DNA of 64,000 nucleotides, from contig ML991806.1 in NCBI GenBank assembly GCA_010094025.1, positions 124,001 through 188,000 on the forward strand, read 5' to 3'. Below the pieces are notes generated by a model. The model had not been told where the DNA came from. It worked only from the letters and a program-made list of their open reading frames with translations, and did not search any database. This document shows positions 11,999-24,600 of this stretch, piece after piece; the stretch's first letter is position 1, and every line of letters starts with the position of its first letter. The DNA comes from Viridothelium virens (taxonomy: Eukaryota; Ascomycota; Dothideomycetes; Trypetheliales; Trypetheliaceae). A program made the position numbers and the translations under genes.

Positions 11999-14236
11999 AT
12001 GAGCGAGGCCACCACCTCATCACGACCGGCTCCAGAGAATGTCAATGACGCAGGAGCCGGTGACGTGCAGATCGACAGACATGCCTCTTCCGCTCCCTCG
12101 CCGCACGTGTCGCGCATGAACGATGCCAATACAACCGCAGTCTCAAGCAACCACGATGCTTTCGCACAAAATGCCGCAGTACTTGTCGATGCCTCCGCCT
12201 TCGAAACGCACCCGACGCTTGTCGAACGCCTCGTGCAACCTCAGGCAGAGGCCGACTTGCAACCACATACCGATTTGAAATCCACCTCAAATGATGCTGC
12301 GAAACAACCCCGGGACCCTGCAAGTATCCCCACATACCCAAGTCGAAACGTTGGCTTGTTCGAATTTCCAACCGTCCCAGCGACTTTCGCTCAGAAACAT
12401 CCGCCGCGATCGACTTTCTCGGCCCCCAGCATGGCCAGTTCTCTTTCCCCCAGATCTGCCCTATCCTCCCCACAGCTCGCCGCCCTAGGTGATATCACTC
12501 CTCTCCCATCACCATTGATGGGCAGTGATTCTCCAGGTCTTTGGGGTAGAGCTCGAGCTAATTCCGGCAATCGACCAATATCGCAGGGGTCCATCGAAGC
12601 AAGAATGGGTGGGAATGCAATATGGAGGGACGGCCCTCGTGACTCGATGGACTCGAATAGCATCAAGAGTCCGCCAGTATCGAGATCATCGTCGAAGATC
12701 AAAAAACCATACGGTCTGGTGCCAAGCGCTGCAGAGTCCCAGACTGCACAAGAGCAGGCAACGAAGGAGGGTAATGCGAAACGCCATAGCCGTAACCGAA
12801 GCATCAGCGACTTCGTTCCAGAAGCACTTCACAATGTCCGAGCACGGAATGTCACAATCAGCAGCACACCGCCTCAAGGACTAGACTCAGTCACTTCCAG
12901 TGAGACTCAACTGCACCGCGAGAAATATCTTGCAGAACAGCGAGGCCTGCACACCTCAAGTGCCCCCGATGTCACTTCCACGCTCCCTTCGCCACCACCC
13001 AGCAATAAAAGCGCAACCGAGGATGATGAAGAAGAGGAAAAGGTACCAATCGATGACAAGGCGGAGTACATGATGGTCCGGTGCGGTAAAGACCACACGA
13101 AGAAGCTCTTCAGGCCGATACGGGTTCTTGGCCAAGGTACCTTTAGCAAAGTCCTTCTAGCCACAAACCAAAGGACTCCTCCCCGACAACCACTCGAGGA
13201 GTCCAAGTTGAACCCTAAAAAGCTCGTCGCGATCAAAATCGTCGAGCACGGCCCGGCAGGCGGTGCAGACCAAGAGCGTGTCGAAACTGGATTGAAGCGT
13301 GAAATTGAGATCATGAAATCGGTCTCACATCCATCGCTGGTGCATCTCAAAGCCTTCGAGCAGGAGCAAATGCGAACTCTCCTCGTCCTGACTTACTGCC
13401 CGGGATGCGACCTCTTCGACCTCGCCAGCGAACACCGTAGCCTCCTCTCGCCGTCCCTCATCCAACGAATATTCGCCGAACTCGTCAGCGCAGTCCTGTA
13501 CCTACACGACAACTACATCGTGCATCGGGACATCAAGCTCGAAAGTACGTCCTCCCCCTCCTCTGCTTCCTTCTGCCCCTCCGTCCCTTCCCTCCCTCCT
13601 CTCCGAACTCCCGTTTCCCCCACCCCGCTTCCACCCCCAAGCTAACCACTCGCCACCACAGACGTCCTCATCAACATCCCACAACCCTCTCTCCCGTCCA
13701 TCCCCTCCTACGCCAGCTACTCCTCTCCCCTCATCACCCTCACCGACCTCGGCCTCTCCCGCCGCATCCCGCCACCCCCCGCCTCTCCACTCCTCACCAC
13801 CCGCTGCGGCTCCGAAGACTACGCCGCGCCAGAGATCCTGCTCGGCCAGCCGTACGACGGACGCGCCACCGACGCCTGGGCCCTCGGCGTGCTGCTGTAC
13901 GCCCTGATGGAGGGCCGGCTCCCGTTCGATCCCGTGCCGGGCGCGCGAGGAGGTGCGAACGGGCGCGCGAGCCATCGCATTGCGAGGGCGGAGTGGGTAT
14001 GGGTGGGGTATGGAGATGAGGATGGGGAGTGGGATGGGGGGAGGAAGGGGGCGGGAGAGATGAGGGGCGCGGCGGAGGTGGTGGAGGGGTTGTTGAGGAA
14101 GGTGAGGATGGGACGGTGGAGCGTGGGGCAGGTGGTGGAGGTGGAGTGGGTGAGGGGCGGGATTCAGGTGGAGGGGGGGTTGAAGGCGGGGGAGGAGATG
14201 GGGGAGGTGGGGATTGAGAGGGTGGAGACGTTATGA
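11999..14236 (+). CDS. Serine/threonine protein kinase with long N-terminus
   Basis: Two exons (11999-13544, 13662-14236) give 706 residues. The first about 370 residues are Ser/Pro-rich and likely disordered. The kinase domain follows: glycine loop LGQGTFSKV (from 377), VAIK lysine (413), catalytic loop HRDIKLEN (509-516) split by the intron, metal-binding DLG (544-546) in place of DFG, and CGSEDYAAPE (ending at 573), then WALGVLLYALMEGRLPF. All residues needed for phosphotransfer are present, so it should be active. The substrate and exact subfamily are not recognisable; the GSEDYAAPE activation segment fits CAMK/NPR-like fungal kinases. The intron is unusually C/T-rich. The start ATG was chosen because the upstream in-frame sequence has no other ATG near the leader. 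Confidence 0.92.
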
Positions 14237-15026
14237 CACGAGGACGAGGAGGAAGGTGGAGATGGAAGAGTGGGATGAAAGTTTGGAGTTTGAAGATGAC
14301 GACGTGGGTGCTGAGTACGAGAGGAACTGAAAAGTGCACCAAGTAAAGCGAAGAAAGTGTTGCAAGTCGAGGATGTGACGCGCTTTTTCTGGGTCCTAAC
14401 ATCTTTTCTGCAATTCTTCTATTTTAGCATGTAAGAGTAGGAATGCTTGCGCTTTTCCTCTTTCTTTTCCCCTCTGGCATGGTGTTGGGGTGTCTTACTT
14501 TGGTGGAGAAGAGAAGACTCGAGTTCGAACACGACCTCGTTGGGATTACTCACACTTTATACCTTTAGCTTTATACCACGCTGTCATCACACGGCATTTA
14601 CTTCCTTGCAGACGAATTTCGGATATCTAGCCATCATTTTACCTCAGGAGGTAGACTAGGGTGTTCACCGCGCGTTGAGTGTGTGAAAGAGCATGATGCA
14701 CTCTGAAACAGTGACTCGAAAAACTGTGTTCACTCTCCGTGCAAACAGTCTCGGTTATCTAACCTTTCTTTGCCAAAGTGTTCGTATGAATTGCCCGATC
14801 GTGCGCTTTCACTTTGTCATCTCTCCATACCCTTGACACCAGTTCCACATTTATACAAATCTTCACCAGGGCACTCATTTCCACAAATCGAGTCCTGTGG
14901 TCGATCACATGATAGTCCACGCGAAGAGACAGAGCTTCATGAGGTTGAATGCGAGCCGCTACCAACAAGCCGACTGTTCTATGGAATCAGCACCTACCGT
15001 CGAATTTACAATCATCTATTGACAAT
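14237..15026. other. Convergent intergenic region
   Basis: About 0.8 kb between the kinase and the MFS gene, which converge. It should contain their 3' UTRs. No gene, repeat or RNA gene seen. Confidence 0.5.
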
Positions 15027-16454
15027 TTAGATCCACCGTCTCCGCCCACCGCAAGCCTTCCCCACAAACGTCGAGCCTCCCAAAACTGCACTCAGTCCAG
15101 TGAACAGTATCAAGGCTCCATAATTCGTCCCATACGCCCATTTGTGACTTGGCTGGACAGCACCAGCCTTTAACAATTCAACCCCTACGAACCCGCCGAC
15201 GACATATCCTATGCCTCTCGCACCATTGAAGAGCCCATATACCATACCCGTATTAATGGCCTCATTGAGGTCGGCAGCTTCCTTTTCGAGCTCTTTGATC
15301 CATCCGCCCCAAGTTGAAGAGTACCCACCAGCAAAGAAGCCATACCCAACCGCGAAGGAAATCAACAAGCCAGGAACCTGGTGGGATTTCAGGCCCCAGA
15401 GAAAGAGAGCACACAGGCCAGATCCTAATGCAGATATAAGAGTGTTCGAGGAAGCCGAGACATGCAATCTATCGCTTAGGAGCCCAAAGCCAACACCGGA
15501 TAGGATGCCTGGCAAATTGAAAAGAACGATCATCAGCGAGCTTAAGACATTGGAGAGATGTAGTATGCCGCTAGCATAATTGGATAGATAGGTCTGGGGC
15601 AAACCGTAGCCAGCACTGAAGATAATATTGGCGAAGGTATAGATCCAGAAGGTTCGATGTTTCAGAAAAGTCCACGGGATCTTTCGTGGCCTTCTCGGTT
15701 CCAGCCTTGGAGAATTTGGTATCAGCAGGATTGCAAAGAGACCCGAAGCGAGGACTATGCCGGCCCAGACTCTGAGAGCGCCGCGGAATCCGAGATTCTG
15801 CAGGAGAGCGTACATTAGAAATGGACACGCGGTGCCAACAACATTTTTACTGCTCAGCTGAACCCCGTATGCCGTCGCTCGGTTGCCCGATTGGAACCAT
15901 TCGTCGAGAAAGAGAGTCTGTGGAGAAAATAACATGGCACCTCCTAAAGCTGCAAGCACATCCTGTAAAGCAATCAAATGCCAGACTTCAGTACTCCAAG
16001 AGCTTAGCAAATACCCAGCGCTAGAAAGGCAGATGCCACAGATGGCCACGGTACGACGCCAACGCACATATCGACCACTTTCCAAGGCGGTGGACAGAAT
16101 GGGGAGGGAGAGGTACATGACACCATTCATGGTCGTACCGACGACACCTGTGGACGTCTGGGAACCATGGAAGGGCATTTCCTGAGTGTAGGCCTCCTGA
16201 AAGATACCGAATGTCATCGCCATACCTATAAAAACGGAAGATGAAAATAGTCAGCGCTTCATTCGACATTGGTTTGACGCATCCAAGTCTGAGTAGGTCA
16301 TTCACGGTCTCGGCGGAAGCGTACCCCAGATAGGGAGCTGTAGAATGGAGCAGCCAAGTAAGACGAGAAAGGTCTGTCTCTTAGTAGTTTCCGTTTGCCT
16401 TTCACGCTCGGCTCTGGTCTCATTCTCTGCTTGTTCCAAGTCTTGCATCTCCAT
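15027..16454 (-). CDS. Major facilitator superfamily transporter, monocarboxylate-porter-like
   Basis: Two exons on the minus strand (16454-16325 and 16225-15027) give 442 residues. About twelve hydrophobic segments are visible, the first being TFLVLLGCSILQLPIWG, interrupted by the intron at its last glycine. The loop between halves carries the basic stretch RLEPRRPRKIPW. The fold and length match the MFS; the arrangement resembles the monocarboxylate porter branch, but the cargo cannot be read from sequence. A short Glu/Arg-rich cytosolic N-terminus begins MEMQDLEQAENE. It shares a 1.2 kb upstream region with the divergent N-demethylase-like gene. The start is the first ATG in frame, and the splice junction (GTACGC to TATAG) is unambiguous. 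Confidence 0.9.
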
Positions 16455-17699
16455 CTTGCGTGCATCAATTTAGATCATAAATCGAAAATATCATTGGAGA
16501 TTATGCTCGTGATAGAAGCCAGGAAGAGGCCAATATTGGGAAAAAAGTGCACTCTGCACATTCTTCTTAAGCGTTCGCTTGCCATCGTGACCCCGCTTTT
16601 CTTATTAATGTCGAGTTCTACGGGCTTCGATGATAGACTGCAAGTTAAAGCGAATCTTCCATTGCTCGCGAGTTGAGTGGCTACTAAGAAGGGAGGAGCG
16701 ATGGGAGAGTGACTGACCAATGACTCAAAAGCGGAACTTGGCGCCAATCATCGGCAACACTGCCGCAGACAACCAATGAAACAACACCAGTAGTACCCAC
16801 CGACCTTGCGATATCGGGAGGTGAGAACTTAGTTTGCTGAGCTCCTTAGCCCTTGTAAATTTGGTCACATCTGAAGACATGTCGAGCGCGCAGATTCGAT
16901 GCTATGTCATACGTAATGTAGCTATACATTTCACGAGCTACACATCAGAGGGAAGAGACGACTGCGGCATTACAACACAAATGGTAAGGGCTTGTTGAAT
17001 GCAGAAGTTGGGAGCTGGAAAGCCATGTGCTGTGCCCTATGCAGCCATCCGCACTACTCGATCCGGGCACATCAGACAGCCTCAAGCATCAGCCGGATTT
17101 GGAGAGAGCAGGAGATATCGGCTAAGATCAGGATACAATCGAGCGAAGTCTACTGATATTTGGTGATAGAATTGATGGCCTAAAGCTGTCATGGTCAACT
17201 GAATAATTCTGGAGGCTGGATTTGATTACTGTTTTCGGACTGCTCTTGCACCATCCCTCTTCGGGCCTTATCTCCCTGGGCTTCCCCACTACATTCTCTT
17301 CAGCAATCCCCTCAATCCTGCTAGAGAGGTCCGATGAGCTTATTCTCCGTCTCCCCCATTGCACCTTCTCCAAGCTGGCGCCATCGCGACTGACGCCTCG
17401 ATTTGGATAAGCGCCAAATGGGCAGTCCATTCACTCGTAATCGAGTCGATGTCTCATCCAGACTCGCAATGTAAGACGGTCTCTGCAACATATTCACTTC
17501 CTGCACGCTCCCCACTTTCTTTCTTCCCTGATGTTTCTGAAACTCACTTCTCTTTACACCTCTGAGAGCAGGAGTTGCGTCTGAGTCTTACGTGAACTTC
17601 TACTGTCCTTCCTGTAGCTTTCTCTGGAAACTTGTTCTCCATGAGGAACTCAACAACCTTAATCAACTAGAAGAGTTCTACATAGACAGCTGCTACAAG
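16455..17699. other. Divergent promoter region
   Basis: A 1.25 kb region between the start codons of the MFS transporter (-) and the N-demethylase-like gene (+). No gene is supported. The 17220-17690 part is pyrimidine-rich, as expected of the leader of the plus-strand gene. Confidence 0.45.
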
Positions 17700-19318
17700 A
17701 TGGCAGCTATGGACTTCCTGCCTTCCATTTCGTGGGGCTTTGGCTTGTTTCTTGTCGTAAGCTCCATCGTGTACTTGATACTGGACAGAAGACAAAAGAG
17801 GACCATGCTGGCATATCTGATTAATCGCAACCGAGAACGCGTCTCGACCACACCTCCGCATTCTTTATCTCCAAAAGAAGGTAAAGAGAAGAAGCCGTGG
17901 GGAGAGGATACCCATGAAGATGCATTTCCACCGTCGCGTCGTTTCGCATTGGCTGAGATAAAGACCGACTTGCCAGAGAAGTTGGGAAAATCGATCGAGG
18001 AGCTGGTCAGGTCTCCTCCCAACTCTCGCTCCTCTTGCGTTCCACACGATCAGACTTGGGATTCTGTGAAGCAGCCTGCCTATACTCCAACAGAATTTTC
18101 CGTCGAAGAGATTCAAGCACTTGGTGACTTTCCGGACTATGCTACACTGAGCGGAATACCGCCGCCACAGCCGTACCTGAATTTTCAGCTTAGCAAGGCA
18201 TTACCAAGACCATATCGACCATTCCGCTGGGCTTATCACCAAACCATGTGTATGCTTCAATGTATCCAGCTGTTTTCTTGAAAATTCTAACCGCGAGCGT
18301 CAGCGTTGACAAAGTTGCAGTCGGATTGGTGGCTTGAACTTGACAACCAGTATGCGAATAAGATCAAGCAGCGCAAGGAGCTTCACGACAAGCATGGACC
18401 GATGATGCTTCAGACTCTACCAGGTTCTGAGTATGCCACGAAGGAACTCATGGAGATGTGTCTGCAGTTCTTATGCCAGCGGTATCCAATGCACTTCCGC
18501 CTCGATCCCGAGCGTATGATCTTCTATAATGAAATCCTCAAGACCGAGACTCACCTCAGAGAAAAGACCCCGTTCGAAGTCATGTTGGACAATGTGGCCG
18601 AAGATTTCGCCATCATGCTGCGCGACCCAACGGATGGGATCTATCACTTCCGCGCTGGCTTGATCTGCAGCTCCCTTGGCTGGAATGTCGGCAGCAAAAT
18701 TGGCCTGAAGCTTCACGAGATCCATGACCCCATCCCCGACTACAAGGAGAAAATGAAGCCCTCCATGGATCGGTGAGCTTACCCGCTTCTCCTGGGCGCA
18801 TGGCGCATTCTACGAGAGACTGATATCATTGCTCTAGCTATTTCTCTAAAAAGCCCACCGAAAAAGGCATCCAGCGCGGCTCCTGGGGTCTCGAAATCGA
18901 TAGCCCGCTCTACATGCCTCCTGGAGATCCGCATGAGGCTCTGCGCTTCACCCAAGATCCCACTCATGACGTTTCGCGCGTGCACCTTCGCGTCGACTGG
19001 CAGACGCTGCGCCGCCTTCCGCTCTCGGGTGCTGTTGTCTTCAACTTCGCAGCACTCTTCACTCCGCTCACTGAGTTCCGCGATGAGCCCTACGTGCCGA
19101 GTCTCGTTCTCAAGGTTCTCAAAGAGGGCAAGAAGAACCTGATGGAGTACAAGAATACGTGGCATACCGAGCATATCACGATACCCGCGTTAGAAGCGTG
19201 GGAGAAGGAGCAGAAAGAGAAGGGGGTGGTACCGCAGGATTGGGAGGTTAGGACGCTAGATGAGAGTCCATGGTTCCCTGGGTGGGAGGAGAAATGGCAT
19301 CGGCAGCAAGGGTTTTAG
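17700..19318 (+). CDS. Membrane-anchored DUF3445 / heme-dependent oxidative N-demethylase-like protein
   Basis: Three exons (17700-18249, 18304-18772, 18838-19318) give 499 residues. A hydrophobic segment near the N-terminus (SWGFGLFLVVSSIVYLIL, about residues 9-26) is followed by a basic stretch (DRRQKRT), suggesting a membrane anchor with the catalytic part in the cytosol. The rest fits the DUF3445/HDOD family: PYRPFRWAYHQTM, SDWWLELDNQY, PTDGIYHFRAGLICSSLGWN, and the C-terminal KKNLMEYKNTWHTEH; the protein ends EKWHRQQGF, the feature behind the fungal name HRQ family. Bacterial relatives bind heme and oxidatively demethylate amines. The fungal substrate is unknown. The ATG at 17700 has a strong context (A at -3, G at +4). 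All junctions have standard GT-AG ends. Confidence 0.88.
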
Positions 19319-19618
19319 AGGGCGTGAAATGTAAGGCCGGATTCGATTGAAATGAGACCGAACGAAAACTGTTAATGGACGGCGTGAGTGCTGCCCTGTT
19401 CTTTTTTTTTTTTTCCGTGGCCTTCTCTTAACTTGAGCTGGATCTGAATCATTGCTCGTGAAGCTCAACTTTCATGATGGAAAGGAGGTGGTTGCTTGCA
19501 TGCCCGGTTGGCCGCTATAATTCGGTATCTTATCCGCACCTACATATCTGCATCAATGGCATTGCTCTCCACCAGAATTCATTAATTTTCTACTAATACC
19601 TCCCTCCAAACTCATATC
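19319..19618. other. Convergent intergenic region with poly-T tract
   Basis: A short region between two converging genes. A run of about 14 T at 19401-19415 lies downstream of the plus-strand gene and may belong to its transcript end. No gene seen. Confidence 0.5.
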
Positions 19619-21695
19619 TTACCTTGCCCTCAACCGTGGCAACCATCTGATCGCCATCCCGCCAACCAAAGCTGCTGTGCCCAACGCGCTCAATCCCATC
19701 CATACCGCATCTGGTACTCTCGTCTCCTCCACCACCCGCCCCAGCTTCGTCACCTCACCCTTCCTCCTCACTACCTCCGCCCCATCACCCTCCACCTCAT
19801 AATCCCCCCATCTCACTTGCGCTAAGAGTTCCTGATATTCAATCGCATTCCGGGACCAATTGTTCGTTATCCGACCTTGATCATCCTTGTACCAGCTTTG
19901 ACAGTTCGGGTCCGCAAAGCTGCTTGCATTCAGCTCCCGCTGTAGCCGTTCATTGTACTCCGCCGTCACGCTCTCCTTCGGCGCCAACGCTAGCGTCTTC
20001 CTCCCCTCGCTCTTCCTCCGCGCTTCTAACACTGTCCCAATCAGTGTCGCCAAATACCGACTCTGCGCCTCAATCATCACAATGATGCTGTTATGCCCGA
20101 GATTCGTATTCGGGCCATATAACATCCCGAAATTCGGCAGCCCGGGCACCGCCACACCATACAACGCGTGCGCGCCGCTCTCCCGCCACAGCTCCGCCAA
20201 CGGCCTTCCCCGCGCCCCCGTCACGCGAATGGGATGCAGGAACTCCACCGCCCGAAACCCCGTTGCGAGCACCAGCACATCATACTCCTCCTCAGTACGA
20301 AACTCGGTCTCAAAGCCCGCGGGATACGCAAACGAGTCCTTCGCTACCCGCACGCCCGTCTCCGTCACCCCCACAATCGGCCGCGTCTCCAACCGCACGT
20401 TCTCCCTCCCCAGCGCAGGGTAGTAATCGTCACTCAGCACGCTCCGCTTGCAGCCGGGATGATACTTCGGCGCCAGCACGTCCCACAGCTCTGGGCGCTC
20501 CGGCAGCTCGTCCCGCAGCTTCGTGCGGTTCCATTCCCGCATCTGCTCGGCGAAAGACGACGTGTGGTCGGTGACGGCGTGGAAGAATGACTCCCGGAAG
20601 TCCATCTGCCACGCCCGCTTCTTCCATCGCGTGAAGGGGAGGTAGCGCAGGAGGCTGCGTTCGAGGGGGGGGACGGCGCGGTCGAGGCGTGGGATCACCC
20701 AGCTGGGGGTGCGGTGGTAGACGGTGAGGGATTTGGCGGAGGGGGCGAGTTCGGGGATGATTTGCGCGGCGGTGGCGCCTGGGATGGGGAGGAGAGGGTC
20801 AGTAGGTGAGTGAGGAGGATTTTGGGGGGTCTTGGAAAGGAATGGGATGGGGACAGGGATGGCGATGAGAGGTGTTCAGTACTCACCAGTTCCGATGATG
20901 GCAATTCGTTTGCCTTCGAGGGGGTAGCTCCAGTCCCAGCGGGCGGAATGCATAGTTTTGCCTTTGAATGAATCGAGTCCTTCGATAATTGGGTATCGGG
21001 GGACGTTCAGCTGGCCAACCGCGGACACAAAGAAATCGGATGTGATGGTGTACTTTGGACAGAATTCGGCGTCTTTGGCACCGCTGACTGAGACAGCGGT
21101 CTTCCATTTCTTCTCTTCGTCGTCCCAACGCGCTTCGTCGACGGTCGTGTTAAATCGAATGTGTTGGTATAGGTTGTATTTTTGAGCAACGGTCATGAGG
21201 TATTGCTAGATGATTGAATAAGCACACCAACTCCGGATTGAAATCGACCATTATAAGCTGTTCGACTCACTAATATCTCCTCTTGACCAGGATATTCCCG
21301 GGTCCAATCTGGCTTTTGCTCGAAGGAATAGCTGTATAGCAGGCTCCACACTACAATGCTTCTTAGCATATCAACATACGCTCTGCTCAGCGCACATAGC
21401 CTACCATCACAACAGCAGCCTGGATATCGATTATCATTCCATGTGCCCCCGACCCCGGTACTCTTTTCAATGATTATGAAATTGCGGCAATTGTTGCGTT
21501 TGATGAGATCAATTGCCATGCACATGCCTGCGATATCTTGTATGAGCCCACTCGAAGTTGCGAAAAGGGAAAGCTCGAGCTATATCGCGCTGGTAACTGC
21601 TCACCTGAGATGCCGGCACCTACAATGACAACCGCCGCACTGGTATGGTCTTTATTTCCCACAGGAACCTCCGGCCAGGGTTTGTCTCCCCCCAT
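19619..21695 (-). CDS. Flavin monooxygenase, Baeyer-Villiger type
   Basis: Five exons on the minus strand (21695-21605, 21527-21405, 21350-21271, 21205-20887, 20778-19619) give 590 residues. The FAD-binding Rossmann motif is VVIVGAGISG (22-31), split after its last glycine codon begins. GGTWNDNRYPGCCCD (57-71) and FKGKTMHSARWD (178-189) match the two Baeyer-Villiger fingerprints, and IIGTGATAAQ (about 201-210) is the NADPH-binding motif. Such enzymes insert oxygen next to a ketone, forming esters or lactones. A hydrophobic stretch near the C-terminus (WMGLSALGTAALVGGMAI) may be a membrane tail. The substrate is unknown, and no biosynthetic gene cluster surrounds it. The last exon is markedly GC-richer than the upstream exons. 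Confidence 0.93.
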
Positions 21696-24600
21696 GTCGA
21701 GGAATGTGAGGCGAAGGTCTAAAGAAAGCTAATAGAGAGATTTCGAAGATACAGGAGCAAATTGCTTCGAAGGGTTTAGGCAGTGAGGCAATTCAAAAGG
21801 AGACAGGCCTGTAGCGAAAGTTATATGTTGAGAATCAAAACGTGTAGAGTAAAGTGGAACGTCGCGTGCTGCCACCGTAACCCCGGGAGGGCAGGGAGGG
21901 GTAGCTTCCCTTGCCGCAGTCATGGGGGCGACGGCTTCAATCTAACAATATGGTGAATGATAGAGAAAGTCTGCTATTGGAAAGTGGTCGGTCTCGATGT
22001 GCCCGTGTGCCGGATGAGCGGCTCGCTACATGGTTGTAGGATTAGACACAAACGGTGCAAGAGCCCTGTATAATCTTCCTTGCAAGTGGCTTTGCATATT
22101 GGTGCCGCTCGATTGACGACTTGAGAGCCGCATTGCACGCCTTGTACGACTACCCTATGTTTCAAATAGCTGTGGGTACTCACCTAATGCTGATGGGCTA
22201 ATAGATCGAACTACGGACCTTCACGTATTACAACCACACTTAGCTTGCAAACAGAAGGAAGAGTACCGTCGAAGTCTCACCGCGTCTAGCCTACGGTCAA
22301 TGTGGAGACGGTTCGGAATGGCTTGTGTGTGGATGAGGGGAAGAAGGATGGAGGTTGTTTAGCACGAGTCAAACCCTGGAGGAAGCGGCCCGCATGACAT
22401 CCGGTGGCCAAAATCTCACTTTTAGAGTAATCCACTTAATTAGTTACACTATCTTACGTTGTACCTATATCCAGGTACTCCGTGCTATGGTGTTACCTTC
22501 ATGAAGGCTTGTCCCTGCCATTCAAAGGTCGGTCTACGAAGTTTGTGAGTGATATTGATGAGCTTGGTCATGGGAGAAAGCCGTATGTGAGATGAGATCC
22601 GGTGGCTGAACTGTTGTTGTCCTTGCTTTCGTAGAGAGATCCTTCAGCCACGCGAGCCGAAAGCTACGGTCTCTTTGATCTTACCATTCAGTCGCTTGGT
22701 ATCATGTACTCTGTGTTGTGAGTTTTCTGCTTCTGAAGACCCTGAACAAATGGGACCGAGACCGAGACCGAGGCACGCACGGCACGCGACACTAGTGCTG
22801 ACCTCCTCCTCACGCACTCTTTTGCATTAGGTAGGTTGTTGTTGTATTTTGAAGTCCTGTTATTTCTCCATTTCTTTCCATTGCTCCTCTGAACTGGCAA
22901 TCCCGATGGTCTAACGCTTGGAAAGATTGATGAATCGTGTGCCTTGGCATCAAACAAATGAACTCGAAGAATTTGCCTAGGATGAGCATCGACCCACCTA
23001 AATCATCCCATAGAGTCTCCAGCTACTGAACAAGCCTTTGATGGACACGACACGCTCCCAAATCTCAACTTCCGGATGATCTCACGGGCAGGTTCTGGCT
23101 TCTGGCTTCTGGCTTCAGTACACCGACTGGCCGAGAAAGATTGCGAAAAAGAAAGTGATATCAGAAATTGCATAGCGAGGATTTCTCATATATTTTTCGT
23201 CTGTTATGTCTTGCACGCGGGGCGCTTGTGGAGCCTACTTATCTAGACGCAAAGATTCTTGAGTTGGTCCAGTGTATGCCCTTGCGGTTCTAAACATCTT
23301 TCAAATCGTATGGTTCATTCAGTGAGTTGACATTAAAGCTTCAATCCTTTCCTTTCTTGCACCATTTGATCATGCTCTCTGAATCTACGTATGCGCAGAG
23401 AAAGGTTACCTCACAGTCATGTCATGAATTAGGATGCACTTTCCAAACTCGCATGCAAAATTCTCTCAAAAACAAGACCCGGTTTTAAGAGATACTAAAT
23501 CCAGCTGCACTTGGAGATCGCAACGTCCTTAACTTCCTTGGTGCTTTCTGTTGTTTTCTTCTTCATATTTCCAAGTTTTCCTGAATCACCGATATCGTAT
23601 CTCAAGAATCTTGTTCACCGAATAATTGGATTTCGTTCCACAGAGGCATATTTTACAAAGCTGAGAATGGACAACTGAATCACGCGTTGGTGTTCTAGCT
23701 TGCGAGAACTTGGGTATTCGAATGTCGACAGGTCGCAATCCAACCCTCATAAGGACAGGCCGATACCGTGCGTAAAATGAGAGGGCTCACTCGTATGCCT
23801 GTCTGTAGCCATGCAGAATTTTTCAATCACAAGGTACCCAACGCCTTCATGTTACTTATCTCTACTCGCGACCAGTACCACGTTTGAAGCTCAGTCTAGA
23901 ATGGAAGGGCGCATACCGGTTACCGAAGGTGAGCTCCCCAATACGTTTATTAGACTAGAAGAGCTTCCCAAACGGATACTCGCGGACAGAATCAAGAGAG
24001 TCGACTTGGGTCCAAGATGTTGTTAACGGAAGATGGTAGGTGCGTCTATCACTGGATGCAGAGACGCATTCCTGAGCCTCACAGCTTGAGGGGAAAAAAA
24101 GGAAACAAACCCCGAAAAAATGCCAGAAGCGACCCTTCCCGTGGTCGATGAATGAAGTCCAAAAAATTCCAACAATTCAGACCATTCCGGCAGATCGAGC
24201 GCAAGATCAAGGGATCGAGGCGACATTGTGAAATGTTCTACACAGAAATATGCGGGCTCGATCCACGGCTGCAAGCGACTCTGTTCGCTGTTCAACTTGA
24301 CTTCGGCATTAGATTAATTGCCGTTGGACCTTTTGGGCTAGGGGCCGTCAAGAAATGCGATAGCGGCCGTTGTGGCGATCGTGAAACCTAATTAACCGGG
24401 CAGATGAGAGCATCTTGCATTTTTAGCCGGAGAATCTCTCACACTCTTATCGTCACACCCTACACGATGAGAACGGGAATTAGGAGATTGACACCTCGAG
24501 GCCTTGCTCTACGAACATATTTCCGAGATTGGCTTGTTTTGGTCCGTCGACAATGCTCCCCAGCTGTTGAACGGCCCTTCACATCCCAGACTCCGGAAAG

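Noticed and set aside
13794-14402. Proline-rich minus-strand open frame over the kinase C-terminus
   Set aside because: It is the complement of a G-rich coding strand with the APE and WALG kinase motifs; simple-sequence composition only.
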